Notes under the pieces: generated by a model | The model's database searches: none | The model's input: the letters and a program-made list of their open reading frames with translations, nothing else | What the model was told of the DNA's origin: nothing | Source: Rhizophagus prolifer | Lineage: Eukaryota > Glomeromycota > Glomeromycetes > Glomerales > Glomeraceae | Length of the DNA stretch: 22,725 bases | Direction of reading: 5' to 3' | Assembly: GCA_019425655.1 (NCBI GenBank) | Contig: NQWY01000014.1 | Coordinates: 1-22,725, forward strand | Program-made: the position numbers and the translations under genes | Shown here: positions 1 to 10,400 of the stretch, piece after piece | Numbering within the stretch: position 1 is the stretch's first letter | Layout: the number at the start of each line of letters is the position of its first letter

Positions 1-130
1 ATTGTATTTATAAATTTAATCAAATAAAATGATACTGAATAACCAATAATGAAAGTAATCTAGGGACTTGGAATTTTCATTTTTTGATATTTCAACTGTA
101 CAATTAATTGTCATATATTTATATAACAGA

Positions 131-165
131 TATTACTTGTCACGCATTATTTGTCACAAGTAATA
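131..165. repeat. Short inverted repeat (10-bp arms) downstream of CHIP
   Basis: The arms TATTACTTGT (131-140) and ACAAGTAATA (156-165) are perfect reverse complements around a 15-base loop, and TTGTCAC occurs twice inside. An 8-bp palindrome TCACGTGA (E-box core CACGTG) follows at 168-175. The site lies about 70 bp beyond the CHIP stop codon, in its 3' flank. It could be a transcript hairpin, a worn end of a small mobile element, or a protein-binding site for a gene off the left edge. Nothing else can be supported in bases 1-233, which are AT-rich and non-coding. Confidence 0.4.
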
Positions 166-233
166 AGTCACGTGATTTACAAAATTAAATCCGTTTATTC
201 AATAAATTTTGGAGGATGAATATAAACTCCTCA

Positions 234-1112
234 CTAATAATCAGCCGCCCAACCATTTTTGCTTAGATAATCTTCAATTGCCTCTTTAAGTGCTAAATTA
301 GGATATAAATCAGTTTCCCTACATTCGAGTCTTGACAATGGATCAAAATGTCCAATTTTTTTGAAATGTTCTTTCAAATGAGCTCTCTCATAAGTAATCC
401 CCGATGGTGTAATAACCGGATCATGCATAATATTGAAAGATATTTTATCCAGAAAATAATCAGGAACTTCTTTTGTACCAAGATTTTCTTCTGATTGAGT
501 AAAAACCTGTTCAATTTGAGAAAGCTTTTCGTCATATAACTTATTGATTTGATCTAACTTATCTTGAATTTCTGTTGGATGTAAATTAACTAATTTAGAA
601 ATTGCAGAGCCAATTGAATTTTTATTTTGGTTAACCTTTTGAAGTTGTTTCTCTCTCTCTGCGTCAATTAATCCTTTGATATATTTCAAAAATTCTGATT
701 CATTCTTTCGTCGTCTTTGATCCTCAAGTTCCCACTTTCTTTTTCTTGCACTCAATAAAGCTTGAATTATTTCTCCAGAAAATGTTACTTTATCCTTAAT
801 AGCAAGATCATAAGCTGTCTGTAAATGTGAAATTGCTGAATCAAAATCTGCTTTTTCTGTTAAGGCTTGCCCTAACATATAATGTCCTTTAACCGAATTC
901 GCATCAATACTGATAGCAAATTTACAATCTGATATCACGTTATCATACTTTTTTAACTTCAAATAACATAATGCACGGTTTGTATAATAAACTACATTCC
1001 TTGGATTCAGAGTTATAGCTTCCGAATATTCTCTCGCAGCGCTGTCATAATCCTTTTTACTAAAATAAGTATTCCCTTTAGCCTTATGAGATTCCGCTCG
1101 TTCTACAGACAT
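234..1112 (-). CDS. STUB1: CHIP/STUB1-like co-chaperone and U-box E3 ubiquitin ligase
   Basis: This single-exon gene encodes 292 residues (human CHIP has 303). Residues about 4-110 hold three TPR motifs that closely match CHIP, including KGN near the start and YYTNRALCYLKL. These Lys/Asn positions form the carboxylate clamp that in the family grips the C-terminal EEVD tail of Hsp70 and Hsp90. A charged, Arg/Lys/Glu-rich helical linker (about 125-210) follows, the dimerisation hairpin of CHIP. Residues about 216-292 are a U-box, with HDPVITPSGITYER and a C-terminal GWAADY that parallels the WVEDY end of animal CHIP. The family ubiquitinates chaperone-bound misfolded clients in the cytosol. I chose the ATG at 1112; the frame stays open slightly further upstream but offers only a TTG at 1136. 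The gene is divergent from the RSPRY1-like gene. No introns or lesions are seen. Confidence 0.9.
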   Translation of the reverse strand: MSVERAESHKAKGNTYFSKKDYDSAAREYSEAITLNPRNVVYYTNRALCYLKLKKYDNVISDCKFAISIDANSVKGHYMLGQALTEKADFDSAISHLQTAYDLAIKDKVTFSGEIIQALLSARKRKWELEDQRRRKNESEFLKYIKGLIDAEREKQLQKVNQNKNSIGSAISKLVNLHPTEIQDKLDQINKLYDEKLSQIEQVFTQSEENLGTKEVPDYFLDKISFNIMHDPVITPSGITYERAHLKEHFKKIGHFDPLSRLECRETDLYPNLALKEAIEDYLSKNGWAADY

Positions 1113-1525
1113 TTGAAAAAAGTTCAAAGTAGACAAAAAAAATATATTAATCTACTAAGTTTGTGCCGAAATACTAAAGCGTTTTTTTGATAGATTATAA
1201 TTTAGAAAAGAGTGGCAGTGAAAGTTGAAGTAACTTGCACAACATATAGAATATTTATTTATATTATTTAAAGTAATGTGATTTTTAAGGTCTAAACGTT
1301 ATACAATGACTTACCTCGTGTTATCCTTATGTGTAGAATAAAAATAAATTAAGGGTCTCAAACACAAACCATAAAATCCGTATTTATAAGGATTGACCGA
1401 GAAACTTTCACTGTTTACGCCGTAGTTCTTGAGATTTATTACAAATTATAAATAGATTGTTTTTATTAAACTTTATAGTTTTTGCCTTAACGCTTGAAGT
1501 TAGAATTAATTCATATCTCACAGCG
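1113..1525. promoter_or_regulatory. Divergent promoter region, CHIP / RSPRY1-like
   Basis: These 413 AT-rich bases separate two start codons pointing away from each other, so both promoters must lie here or in the 5' untranslated regions. I see no convincing ORF, RNA gene or CCAAT box. A TATTTATAAG stretch at 1381-1390 is TATA-like for the + strand gene, and ATCCTTAT (1323-1330) with ATAAGGAT (1386-1393) form an 8-bp inverted repeat. Both may be chance in such AT-rich DNA. Confidence 0.5.
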
Positions 1526-4299
1526 ATGCAAAAGCTCGCTCTACGCATCTTGGGTCGTTTTAGCCGGAAAACATTCATTCGTAGTGCCTGGAAAAATTTA
1601 AACAGTTTAAGTGAACACGATGAACTGACCGAGGCGTTAGATACGTTAATATCCATGTCCCATGAAGGTATTTATTGTCAATAGTTGAGCAACTTACAAA
1701 TTATTGATAATTTTGAAGTTTATTTGTCTTATTATATGTGCAAATCATACCTTATACTCCATTTATTTAATTATTGTTTGTAACTTGTTAATTTTACAAC
1801 GGAAATATCAAACAATTTATATTATAGAGAATGAATTCATTGAACTCATTACTGTCATTGTGGATGTTCTTTCAGAAGCTCCAATGGCTTCTGCTTTTTT
1901 ATGTCACATTATTGGTAAGAAACTAAATTGTCTAGATTTAACAAAAAAGTTATCATTATTATATAAATACCTAATTGATGTTATATAGATAGTGCTGCTT
2001 TACCTTCAAAAGAAACTTCTCATAAAATTACGACTAGGCTACTGCAAAAACTTAAGCCTGGTTAGTTAATAATTTTTGATCCATCAATATATTTAAATTT
2101 AATTCTTTACAAGGATGTTCTAATAGTAATATTAAGTAGGGCTATTATTTTATCTTAAATCTTTAGGTGGTATATATCGAACGAAACCAAAGAAGCGTAC
2201 GCGTGTAAATGCAGCTATAATTTGGAGTGTTTTGGCTGAAAAATTAGCAGGTTAAATATTGAATTAACTTCCTTATTAAGAGTGTTTTTTGGAGAGCGTA
2301 AATATTTACTTTCTAAATCTCTAGGAGAAATTAGTTTATCTTTGTTTTCGGATAATGTATGTACTACACTACTGGACTATCTCCAATATGATCGTGATGC
2401 TAGTGTGCGACTTTTCGCTTTAATTGCCCTTGAAAAATTTGGTATGACGGGACAAAATAAAGAAAAGATACTTAATTCGGGGAGGGATATTCATAAGAAT
2501 TTGCAATGCATAGCCAAGGAATTGCATTCGGATGAAGGATCAAGTGAGGATGTTAATCGTCGAAGGCAATTAAAATTTTGTGTAGAATGGGCTTTAAAGA
2601 ATACTTTCGGTATGTTTATTTTATCAAAGAAATGTTTAAGTTTTTATATTAATCTCCAATTATAATAATATATTTAACCTTTTAAGATTCGGGCAAGGTA
2701 CGATAGGTTTCGATTCTAATTTAAGAAAAAGGATATATACTCATATACGATTTATATTATATTCCTTATAAACAATTAGGAAGACATGTATGACTCAGAT
2801 GACGGTCCTGTAAGTTCTAATAGTATAAATGTTATGTTGAACCCAGTGGACGCTACAGCTCACTGGAAAATATCACGAAATGGTTTAGAGGTAAATAAAT
2901 TATTACTTATTTAGTCGTCTTAACTAAATAAACTAATTCTAGTATGCGAACCCGCAGATAAGAAATGACAATTCCACATTCGAATCCATACGAGCAACAA
3001 TGGGTGTATCTTCAGGAAAATGGTTTTATGAAGTAGTATTACTGACTAACGGAATTATGCAGGTTTGTATAAGTACAATATGGTTAGTATTTTAAAGAAA
3101 AGTAGTTAAAAAATATCCTTGAATTTTAATTAGATTGGATATGCAACTAAACGTTGTATGTTTGGACCTGAAGATGGTACAGGTGTTGGAGACGATCCGG
3201 TCAGTTCCACTTTTTGGATTACTATGAATATTCCTTATAAATTTTCTTGTTAATAGTTTGGATTTGCATTTGACGGATGTAGAAATGTTTTGTGGGTAAG
3301 TTTTCTCAGTAATCATGTCATGAAAAAATTCACTTTATTTATCATTCGATCATTTTTAGGCGAACGGAGTATCTGTACCATACGGCGGAAGCGAGTCGTG
3401 GAAACCTGGTAATTATTTTTTCCTGAATAATATACTATATCAAGGAGTTATTAACTTTTATCATAAATAATTATAGGTGATGTGGTTGGAGTTTATATGG
3501 ATGTTGGATCTGGTTGCGTTCGTTTCTATTTAAATGGAAAGGATTTGGGTGTAGTATATCCACTTAATATCGCCCAATTTCGAAAATTGGCAGAAAGTAG
3601 TTTACATCCAGCATTATCTTTTACTTCTTATCAGCAAGCTATAGTCAATTTTGGAGCTGAAAAATTCCGGTAATATTACTAAATAATTGATATGTTAAAA
3701 GTTGATGAAATATTAATAAACCTTTGATATTTAGATATCCACCACCGCCATCATCATTTACTTATCAAACCCTCAACAGCCAAGGGCAAATATCATCAGA
3801 ACTTCGAAACTCAATACAAAAAAGAGTTTGGCGAGCATCACGTTATCGTTCAGTGTCCGTAAGTCCTTATTGGAAACAACAATTCGAATCTACAGAAGAG
3901 GACTTTGACACTCAGTGTTCTATTTGTTTTGCGAAGCCACCTGCTATTGTATTGGGGCCATGTAATCATGATGGTTTTTGTGCTGATTGTTCGAAAATGA
4001 TGCATTCATGGTATGTATTATAATCCTTCGAATAAGATTATAATATAGTGGCTGATAAACTATTTATTATTTTATATAAATATAGTCCATTATGTAGAAC
4101 ACCGATTTCACATCGGAAACCAATGAATAATAATATCACTAGTTTACCATCCACTCCTACCAAACTTTCCATTGCATCAACGTCAGCATCATCTTCGCTT
4201 TCCGCACCTTCAACAGCAATTGTTTTACCACCGACTCCACCTCATTCACGTCCTGCTTCATCCATTACTTCATGGGAGCCTCGTTGTCTGGAGCCATAA
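1526..4299 (+). CDS. RSPRY1: RSPRY1-like RING finger and SPRY domain protein, 14 exons
   Basis: Exons: 1526-1667, 1828-1914, 1989-2060, 2167-2250, 2283-2609, 2687-2697, 2780-2890, 2943-3062, 3134-3199, 3257-3295, 3360-3408, 3477-3669, 3735-4010, 4086-4299. All phases agree, giving 596 residues. Order: a helical ARM/HEAT-like N-terminal half containing FALIALEKFG, near-identical to RSPRY1; a SPRY domain from about residue 270 to 435 (GKWFYEVV, MQIGYATK, DDPFGFAFDGCR, RFYLNGKDLG, NFGAEKFRYPP); and a C3HC4 RING (CSICF, PCNHDGFCADC, CPLCR). Domain order matches animal RSPRY1, a RING protein of uncertain substrate, presumably an E3 ligase. A Ser/Thr/Pro-rich tail of about 60 residues beyond the RING is not in the animal protein as I remember it. 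The first ATG of the frame with good downstream homology was used as start. Exon 6 is only 11 bp and intron 4 only 32 bp; these are the weakest points of the model. Confidence 0.85.
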
Positions 4300-4730
4300 A
4301 ATAAAGATATTTTACCTTTAATTATATGAAATTATATAAAAAAAATTTTTAGTTTAAGCGATGTAAATAATTTGTGTATTGAATATTTTTTTTCTTTTTA
4401 TTTTCTGGTTATTAATAGATATTAACATTTTTATTTCGCTTTCCCCCTTTTACTATGTATTTTATCACTTTACATCTTACAGTTTACGTCAGTACGAGTT
4501 AATTCAGAAAAAAAGAAATTTATTTATTATTGGAAAGATTTATATTATAGCTTTCTTATTTATGTATCCTTGTATATATTATCGTAGAAAAATTTTCATT
4601 ATCAGACATTGGTAATTACAATAATAAACTTTATTAGTTTTTTGAAATGTTTTTCTAATGGTCTTAGAAAGGATTATATGATATATTTATCTGGCAGTAA
4701 CTATAACGGAAAGAATTAGATTAAATATCA
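4300..4730. other. Convergent intergenic region, RSPRY1-like / APC11
   Basis: This AT-rich 431-bp stretch lies between two converging genes and should hold both 3' untranslated regions. AATAAA-like poly(A) signals occur just after the RSPRY1-like stop (around 4299-4305) and at about 4621-4628. A 78-codon reading frame at 4379-4615 is Phe/Ile/Tyr-rich and typical of random AT-rich DNA, so I do not call it a gene. Confidence 0.6.
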
Positions 4731-5151
4731 TTAAAAAAAATGAAAGAATTTAGTAAAGTTTATACCCCATGTCCTGCGATCCATTGGACATTGTCCACGA
4801 CTTCCTTCCGTTTGGAGCCACCTTAATAAACAATGCATATGAAATACGTGTGTACACTCTCCCCAAACTATATTATAAAAATCACACATCTATCAGTATA
4901 ATATTACTTTAAGAATAGTACAACAAAAAATACAAACTTAGCGAACAATCGTCCCCAGGAGTTTTGCAGGTAGGACAACAACCGTCAAAGGGCACTCTAC
5001 ATATTCCACATACTTCTTCGTTAGGTACATCCCACCTCCAAACTGCAACTCCATGCCAACTATAACAAAACAATATATTAATTACATGTTCTAATTCTGA
5101 AAACATGAAGATTCATTAGTGTTCAATGCACCGTTTCACTTTAACTTTCAT
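4731..5151 (-). CDS. APC11: APC11, RING-H2 subunit of the anaphase-promoting complex
   Basis: Three exons read on the minus strand: 5151-5132, 5059-4938 and 4867-4731. They splice in frame to 92 residues (human APC11 has 84). It starts MKVKVKRWHGVAVWRWD and keeps the APC11 signature VCGICRVPFDGCCPTCK, PGDDC, WGECTHVFHMHC and RWLQTEG. In the family this subunit, paired with the cullin APC2, recruits the E2 enzymes that ubiquitinate cyclins and securin. The last RING ligand is Asp (QCPMDRR) where human APC11 has Cys; RBX1 uses Asp at the same place and I recall similar CPMDR motifs in fission-yeast APC11, so zinc binding is probably kept. A Phe-rich end (FTKFFHFF) follows. The 20-bp first exon is short but its start matches the family exactly. 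It is divergent from the RPA34-like gene. Confidence 0.93.
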
Positions 5152-5268
5152 TTTTTTCAAGGGTAAAGTTGGATCAGCTGGATCCTAAAAACTGGATGTG
5201 CCGTATTCCAGGGTCCTGCAAAAATCTATTGGTTGAATGTGTAGTATGATTAGCACTTATTATTTTAG
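5152..5268. promoter_or_regulatory. Short bidirectional promoter, APC11 / RPA34-like, with CCAAT box
   Basis: Only 117 bp separate the two divergent start codons. ATTGGTT at 5228-5234 is a CCAAT box in the APC11 direction (AACCAAT), the kind bound by the NF-Y/HAP complex, which works in either orientation. A TTTTAG directly before the ATG at 5269 looks like a 3' splice site, so the RPA34-like gene may have a 5' untranslated intron or begin translation at the next ATG (5302). Confidence 0.45.
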
Positions 5269-6907
5269 ATGAAAAAAAATCTAGAGAATATCGTTCTTAA
5301 GATGACTAAACGTTTTTCGAGTGCAACTAACTCGAAGGTTAAATCTAAACGTAAAATTTCTAGGAACGATCAAACTAAAAAGAAATCCCATGTGCCGAGT
5401 GAAAGTAAAAAGATTCAGGATGAACAAAAAGATCAATTTTCTTTTAATATAAGTAATTTAGTTGTTTCTAATCAAGAAAAAATTAATAGCGGATCTATCC
5501 TTTCTTATGAACCTCCTTCCGGGTGGAAAAAACTGGAATCAAATGATTTTTCAATGTTTGATTTTGAAAATGTTCATAAGGAAGAAAAGGAATTATGGTT
5601 ATTTAAAATTCCTCCAACTGTCTCTAAATCGGATCTTCACGGGCTAACGCTGAAACTTCCTATTGGATTATCTCGAGTTCCAACAAAAGTAGCAAGAATA
5701 CAAAAGGCGTTACAAGAACATAAAAAGACAGAATCTGAATTAATAGAATATCATGTTTACGAAATGCCTAATGATAATGATATTTCTCAAGAAAATGAAA
5801 TAGCTAAAGAATTTATTCAGGAACTGAGAGCCCCACACGAAACGATCTTTAGACAAATGAAAGAATTAGAAATATTTTTACCATGCAAAGAAGCGCAAGG
5901 TTTACTTCTTTCACACAAAAAACCTACTCGCTATTTTAATATATGCCGACCCGTTAATCCGCCTGATCCAAGCTCAAATGTTGATTCAATTTTAGCATAC
6001 AAACCAGAGCCTATTCCTCATCCTTCAGAAACATATATTCAAAGATATACCGTCTCATTTCCTGATTACTCTCAAAGACACATGACCGAGGCAAGAGAAG
6101 CCAAAAAAAAATTTAGGAATAGAATGATGAATGAATGGAACTTTCCAAAGTGGCAGCAACAGATAAAAAATCATGAGGAAATAGTGGAAAGAACTTATAA
6201 GGAATACCAAAAAAAATGCAAAATATTAATAAGCAAATCGAAAAAGAAGTTTGCTAGAGAAGTTGAAGAAAAAAGTCAGAATACTGTAGAGGTCTTTAGA
6301 TGAAAGTACAGATGATGATTATGGTATTTCAACATCATCATCGAGTAGTGAAAATAAACCACTCAAGAAAACAAAAATATTGGCTGATCTTAAGTGTCAA
6401 TTTAAATGCAAAATAATTGAAGAATCAGATATAGATTCAGAAATCTTAGAAGAAGTCGCAGAAGAAGAAGTTGCTCTCATAAAACTTGCTAAAAATCAGA
6501 TATACAGAAAGAAACAAGCGACTAAAGAAGCACAAGAGGCCGAAAAGATAGCAGCCAATACTTGGAGTCCTGCTCTAGTTAATTACCCAATATATAAGCC
6601 ACCTGAAACTTGGTGGTACGAAACTTACAATAAAATTCTTAACGAAACAGAACAAACTAAGCTTAGGCCGAAATTGGCTAAAAGGAAATATACATTAGAA
6701 GAAAGACTAAAATATTATAAAAGAAATGGCCGCGAACCACCGTTGTATGTAATACCAAAAACGAAAGGCAAAAGGATTGAAATAAATTACGATGGGATTG
6801 TAGAAAATCTCGGAATTCCTAAACCAGAGCGAAAAGCAATATTGCCACCTCCACCACCTGGGACGACAGGTCACCTTCGATCTTGTGTCGAAGTTGTCGA
6901 TTCCTAA
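5269..6907 (+). CDS. RPA34: RPA34-like RNA polymerase I subunit with long C-terminal extension (reading frame interrupted at about 6290-6303)
   Basis: The first frame (5269-6303) gives 344 residues: a Lys/Arg-rich head, then from about residue 77 a segment resembling the RPA34/A34.5 (POLR1G) family. Visible motifs are YEPPSGWKKL, KELWLFKIP, LHGLTLKLP and, near residue 210, a leucine-rich LLL stretch before RYFNICRPV. In yeast A34.5 pairs with A49 on Pol I and aids rRNA transcription. The first frame stops at 6301-6303, but the +1 frame is open from 6290 to 6907 and continues naturally with an acidic-serine stretch (SLDESTDDDYG), coiled-coil-like Glu/Lys helices, a Trp-rich part (PPETWWYETY) and a Pro-rich end. 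That second part has no ATG anywhere, so it is unlikely to be a separate gene. Either one extra base is present near GAGGTC, or an unrecognised splice joins the two. The true start may be the ATG at 5302, which has A at -3. The family call rests on motif resemblance only. Confidence 0.6.
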
Positions 6908-7401
6908 CATTAATGATAATTCTACCAATAATCTTTTTACTTCCAAATTCAGCATATAATTTAGTTCGATTGTGTAAATCTTTTCTCTATATGGAAAAAT
7001 CGTGATAAATTTACGCCAGTCAAATGTTTTGTACATCCAATTTACAAGGTCAAGGAGAAAAAAATAAAGACGAATTTTTTAATTTTTTTAATTTTTTCTT
7101 TGCTTTCTTTTTTATAATAATCTGTATATTTGTTACTCAATTCTGTTTTTTTCGAACTATAATATTGTCGGCATTATTGCCGTGTAACTCTTGGATACCC
7201 AAGACGTTATCCTATTTCTTGCTTGAATACAGCTGAAGAAAAAGTCATATCATGCTTGCTATTTAATAATTTCGCAATACCATACAGACTAAAATTTTCT
7301 TTATACAATTTAATTATTTAAATAGTACTAATTTAGTTCGGTTCAAATATTCGTGATATCTTAAAGCTTTATTGACAAGGCAACTACTTTCTTTTATATC
7401 C
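6908..7401. promoter_or_regulatory. Intergenic region upstream of the LRR gene
   Basis: These 494 bp separate two same-strand genes and hold the 3' end of the RPA34-like gene and the promoter of the LRR gene. AATAAAG at about 7063-7069 could serve as a poly(A) signal. A T-rich tract (about 7076-7115, runs of TTTTTT broken by AA) follows. I see no credible coding or RNA gene here. Confidence 0.5.
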
Positions 7402-10400
7402 ATGGCTGATATTGAATATAACGTGCAAATCAACCAATTACCACCTCCTGTTCCTCCAAAAGACGATTTTCGTCCAATGACACCTCCAAAAGATTTCCCA
7501 GGGATAACTTTTTTGGGTTCCGCAACAATAGGCCCTTCTACATCTCAAACTTTAGAACTTGAAGAATCACTTTCTGAGCCTTCAAATACTTTTCCAGGTG
7601 CAAAACGAGTAAATAAAGTTTCGACAACAAATATAAGTTCTGTATTTGTTACTACTTCAGACAACCAATCTTCAGATAATGAACCTCGTAAAAACCCTGT
7701 TCGTTCAGATTCAATGTTTACAAAGTTCTCCTGGTGGTTAAGTTGGGGGAGATCAAACCCTTCAACAAATTCGCATCCAATAACAAAAACGCCTATCACA
7801 GATACTGGCGCTGGCGCTGATTCAACAAATAATACTACAAATTCTACATTTAATAATCAAAATTCTACGGCCTCAATATCAACAATGAGATCATCGTCAC
7901 AATCATCACCATACATAAATCAAGTATCAACTGATAATAATGATAATGATGAAGATGCCCCAAAAGTAAAAAAATCGATTAATATAGCAAATCTATTTCG
8001 TAGATTTAGTTATAAGAGAAAAACGGAAAGAAAAGAAAATAGCAGTTCAACAGTAGTTGAAGAAACGATTCAACATGACTCTAATAATTTCTCGACTGTT
8101 CCAACCCCAAAGCCACCGCGTCGAAAATATAATTTTGGCTCACTTATTGAAAGACTTACAGGACGACAATTTTCATTTACATCAGAACAACGTGCAACAT
8201 CTGAAAGTGATAATAAATCTACTGAACAAACATCACAAACAAATTCTATGGAAAATATTGATACAAATCATAATAAAATTAAGAAAACTGATAATAAATT
8301 AAAGCAAAAGGAACTAATTGTGGAAGGACAAGATCTCACGGCTTCATCTCACACTTTATGCCCAGATGAATCTTCACTTTCAACACAACGATCAACACAA
8401 TCAACTGCAGCTGAAACTTTGGATTCACGTAGTAAAGATGACAATCTTAAAAATTTGGACTCTATTAATATAGATATTTCTCCTTTAAGGCATTCGATTG
8501 CTAAATCATCGCATTCTTCGGAACGTGCTGATGATGACACGATTAAAGGCGTCTCTGGAACAATTCGTATCTTTGATAAATTTACAGTGAAAAAAGACAC
8601 TTCTCGAGCAAGTATTGTAAATAATCAAATGACGAATGGTGTTTCTTCACGTCATATCAGAGTAAATTCTAATAATATGAAAGAATCTTTTTTTGTAAAT
8701 AATAATAATTCAACTAATGTGATTTCACAGTTCTCTCCACTTAAGAATTCCTCCCCTTTAAGTTCGAATTCATATAAGCCATATAATACTGATAATTATA
8801 TTAAAAAACCTGAAACGGAAAATAAGAATATAAATCCAAGAGAAGAAATAATAGGCGATAAAACAAAAGTCGAAAAATCACCTTTACGTTTGTTTAAGAA
8901 AAAATTTTATAAAACTCTTCGACCTCCCAACTCTAATTCTGATTTTGAAGATATCAATAAAAATGTCAAAAGAGAAGAAACTTTAAATACAGTTCCAATT
9001 ATTTCTTCTCCACTTATTGCAAACTTTTATGAATCTGGATCAACAAATGATCTTCTTCAGGTGAATAATAACAATTTATATCCTGAGGAAGATTCAGAAG
9101 ATAGTGATAGCGACAAGGATTTAGATGACATGACATTAGATGATGGAGTTGAAGGAGATGTTTCAGCCACTCAATCACAAGCGCCAGAATCCAGTCTATA
9201 TACAGGATCTGAGAATGAAGTATCATTTCCGTTGTCTCGTATGTCATCATTTGCTAAATCTTTTAATTCTGAAGATCCATCAGCATTTAGCACGACATTT
9301 TCGGATTCACAACTTAATATTGATTGGCCCATGGAATCAGCATGGGATATTATTTTAAATAATGCGCCAGCAACAACAAAAGATAGCAAAAGTCCAGCTA
9401 GATTTAGTAATAATCGTCTATCATATATTCCTAACCATTTCTTTGAGGGACTTCATAATTTGAAAGAATTGTATCTTGATAAAAATTCACTTCGAGATTT
9501 ACCTGAAGAACTTTTGAAATTGACGAAATTAGAAATATTAGATTTAAGTAACAATTGTATATCCGAATTTCATCCAAGATTAAAATTTAGAAGGATGAGA
9601 AATTTAAGAAGACTTAATTTGGACAATAATGTATTATCAGATATAACTAGCATAACAAAATTAAAGACTCTTAGAGAATTAAGAGCAAATAACAATTTGT
9701 TAGGAAGTATAACACCGGATATTTCAAAATTGGCTAAATTAAGGCTTTTATATTTGGACAATAATCAACTAATAAGCCTTCCAGATTCAATTGGACGTTT
9801 AAAATCTTTATGTGTATTAAGATTAAACAATAATAATATTGAAAGTTTACCGGCTGCAATTTGTTCATTGCATCAGTTACAAGTTTTGGAATTAAGAGCA
9901 AATTTGTTAAGTTCATTACCAGAAAACATAAAAGAATTGGAGAATTTAGCTAAATTGGACATTTCCAATAACAAACTTACATCACTTCCTAATGAATTGG
10001 TAAAATGTAGTAGGTTAACACATTTAAATGCTCATAACAATTTACTTGAATCAATCCCAGCTAAATTTGGCCAACTTTCAAGATTATTAACATTAAATTT
10101 ATGTGAAAATCGATTGATTAATTTACCAGCTGACATTGGAAAATTGACATCATTAACAGAATTAGATTTATCTCATAATGAATTTATTGTTTTACCTGAA
10201 GATTTAGGAAAATTGACAAAATTAACAGAAATTAAACTTAATAATAATCCATCATTATTAGCAATACCTGACTCATTCCAAAAGCTTGTTCTTGTAAGAA
10301 AAATTCATTTGCAACATTGTAGTCTCAGTCAAATTCCATTTGAAATGGGACTTGTTTATAATCAACTCTCTTATGTTAATTTATCTTATAATCATTTTGA

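Noticed and set aside
1113-1136. Upstream start for the CHIP gene
   Set aside because: The frame is open but begins with TTG; the ATG at 1112 fits the family's N-terminus.
3670-3734. Box C-like TGATGA in a RSPRY1 intron, as a hint of an intronic snoRNA
   Set aside because: No box D or terminal stem is visible at a suitable distance.
4379-4615. 78-codon open frame between RSPRY1-like gene and APC11
   Set aside because: Composition is Phe/Ile/Tyr/Leu-rich as expected from random AT-rich DNA, there is no recognisable motif, and it lies in a 3' flank.
6707-7036. Antisense frame of 109 codons over the end of the RPA34-like gene
   Set aside because: It overlaps a better-supported sense frame and shows no family resemblance.
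7076-7115. T-rich tract as a possible terminator or retroposon tail
   Set aside because: No associated element or duplication is seen; such tracts are common in this AT-rich DNA.
7372-7401. Ten extra N-terminal residues for the LRR protein
   Set aside because: They would begin at TTG; the first ATG is at 7402.
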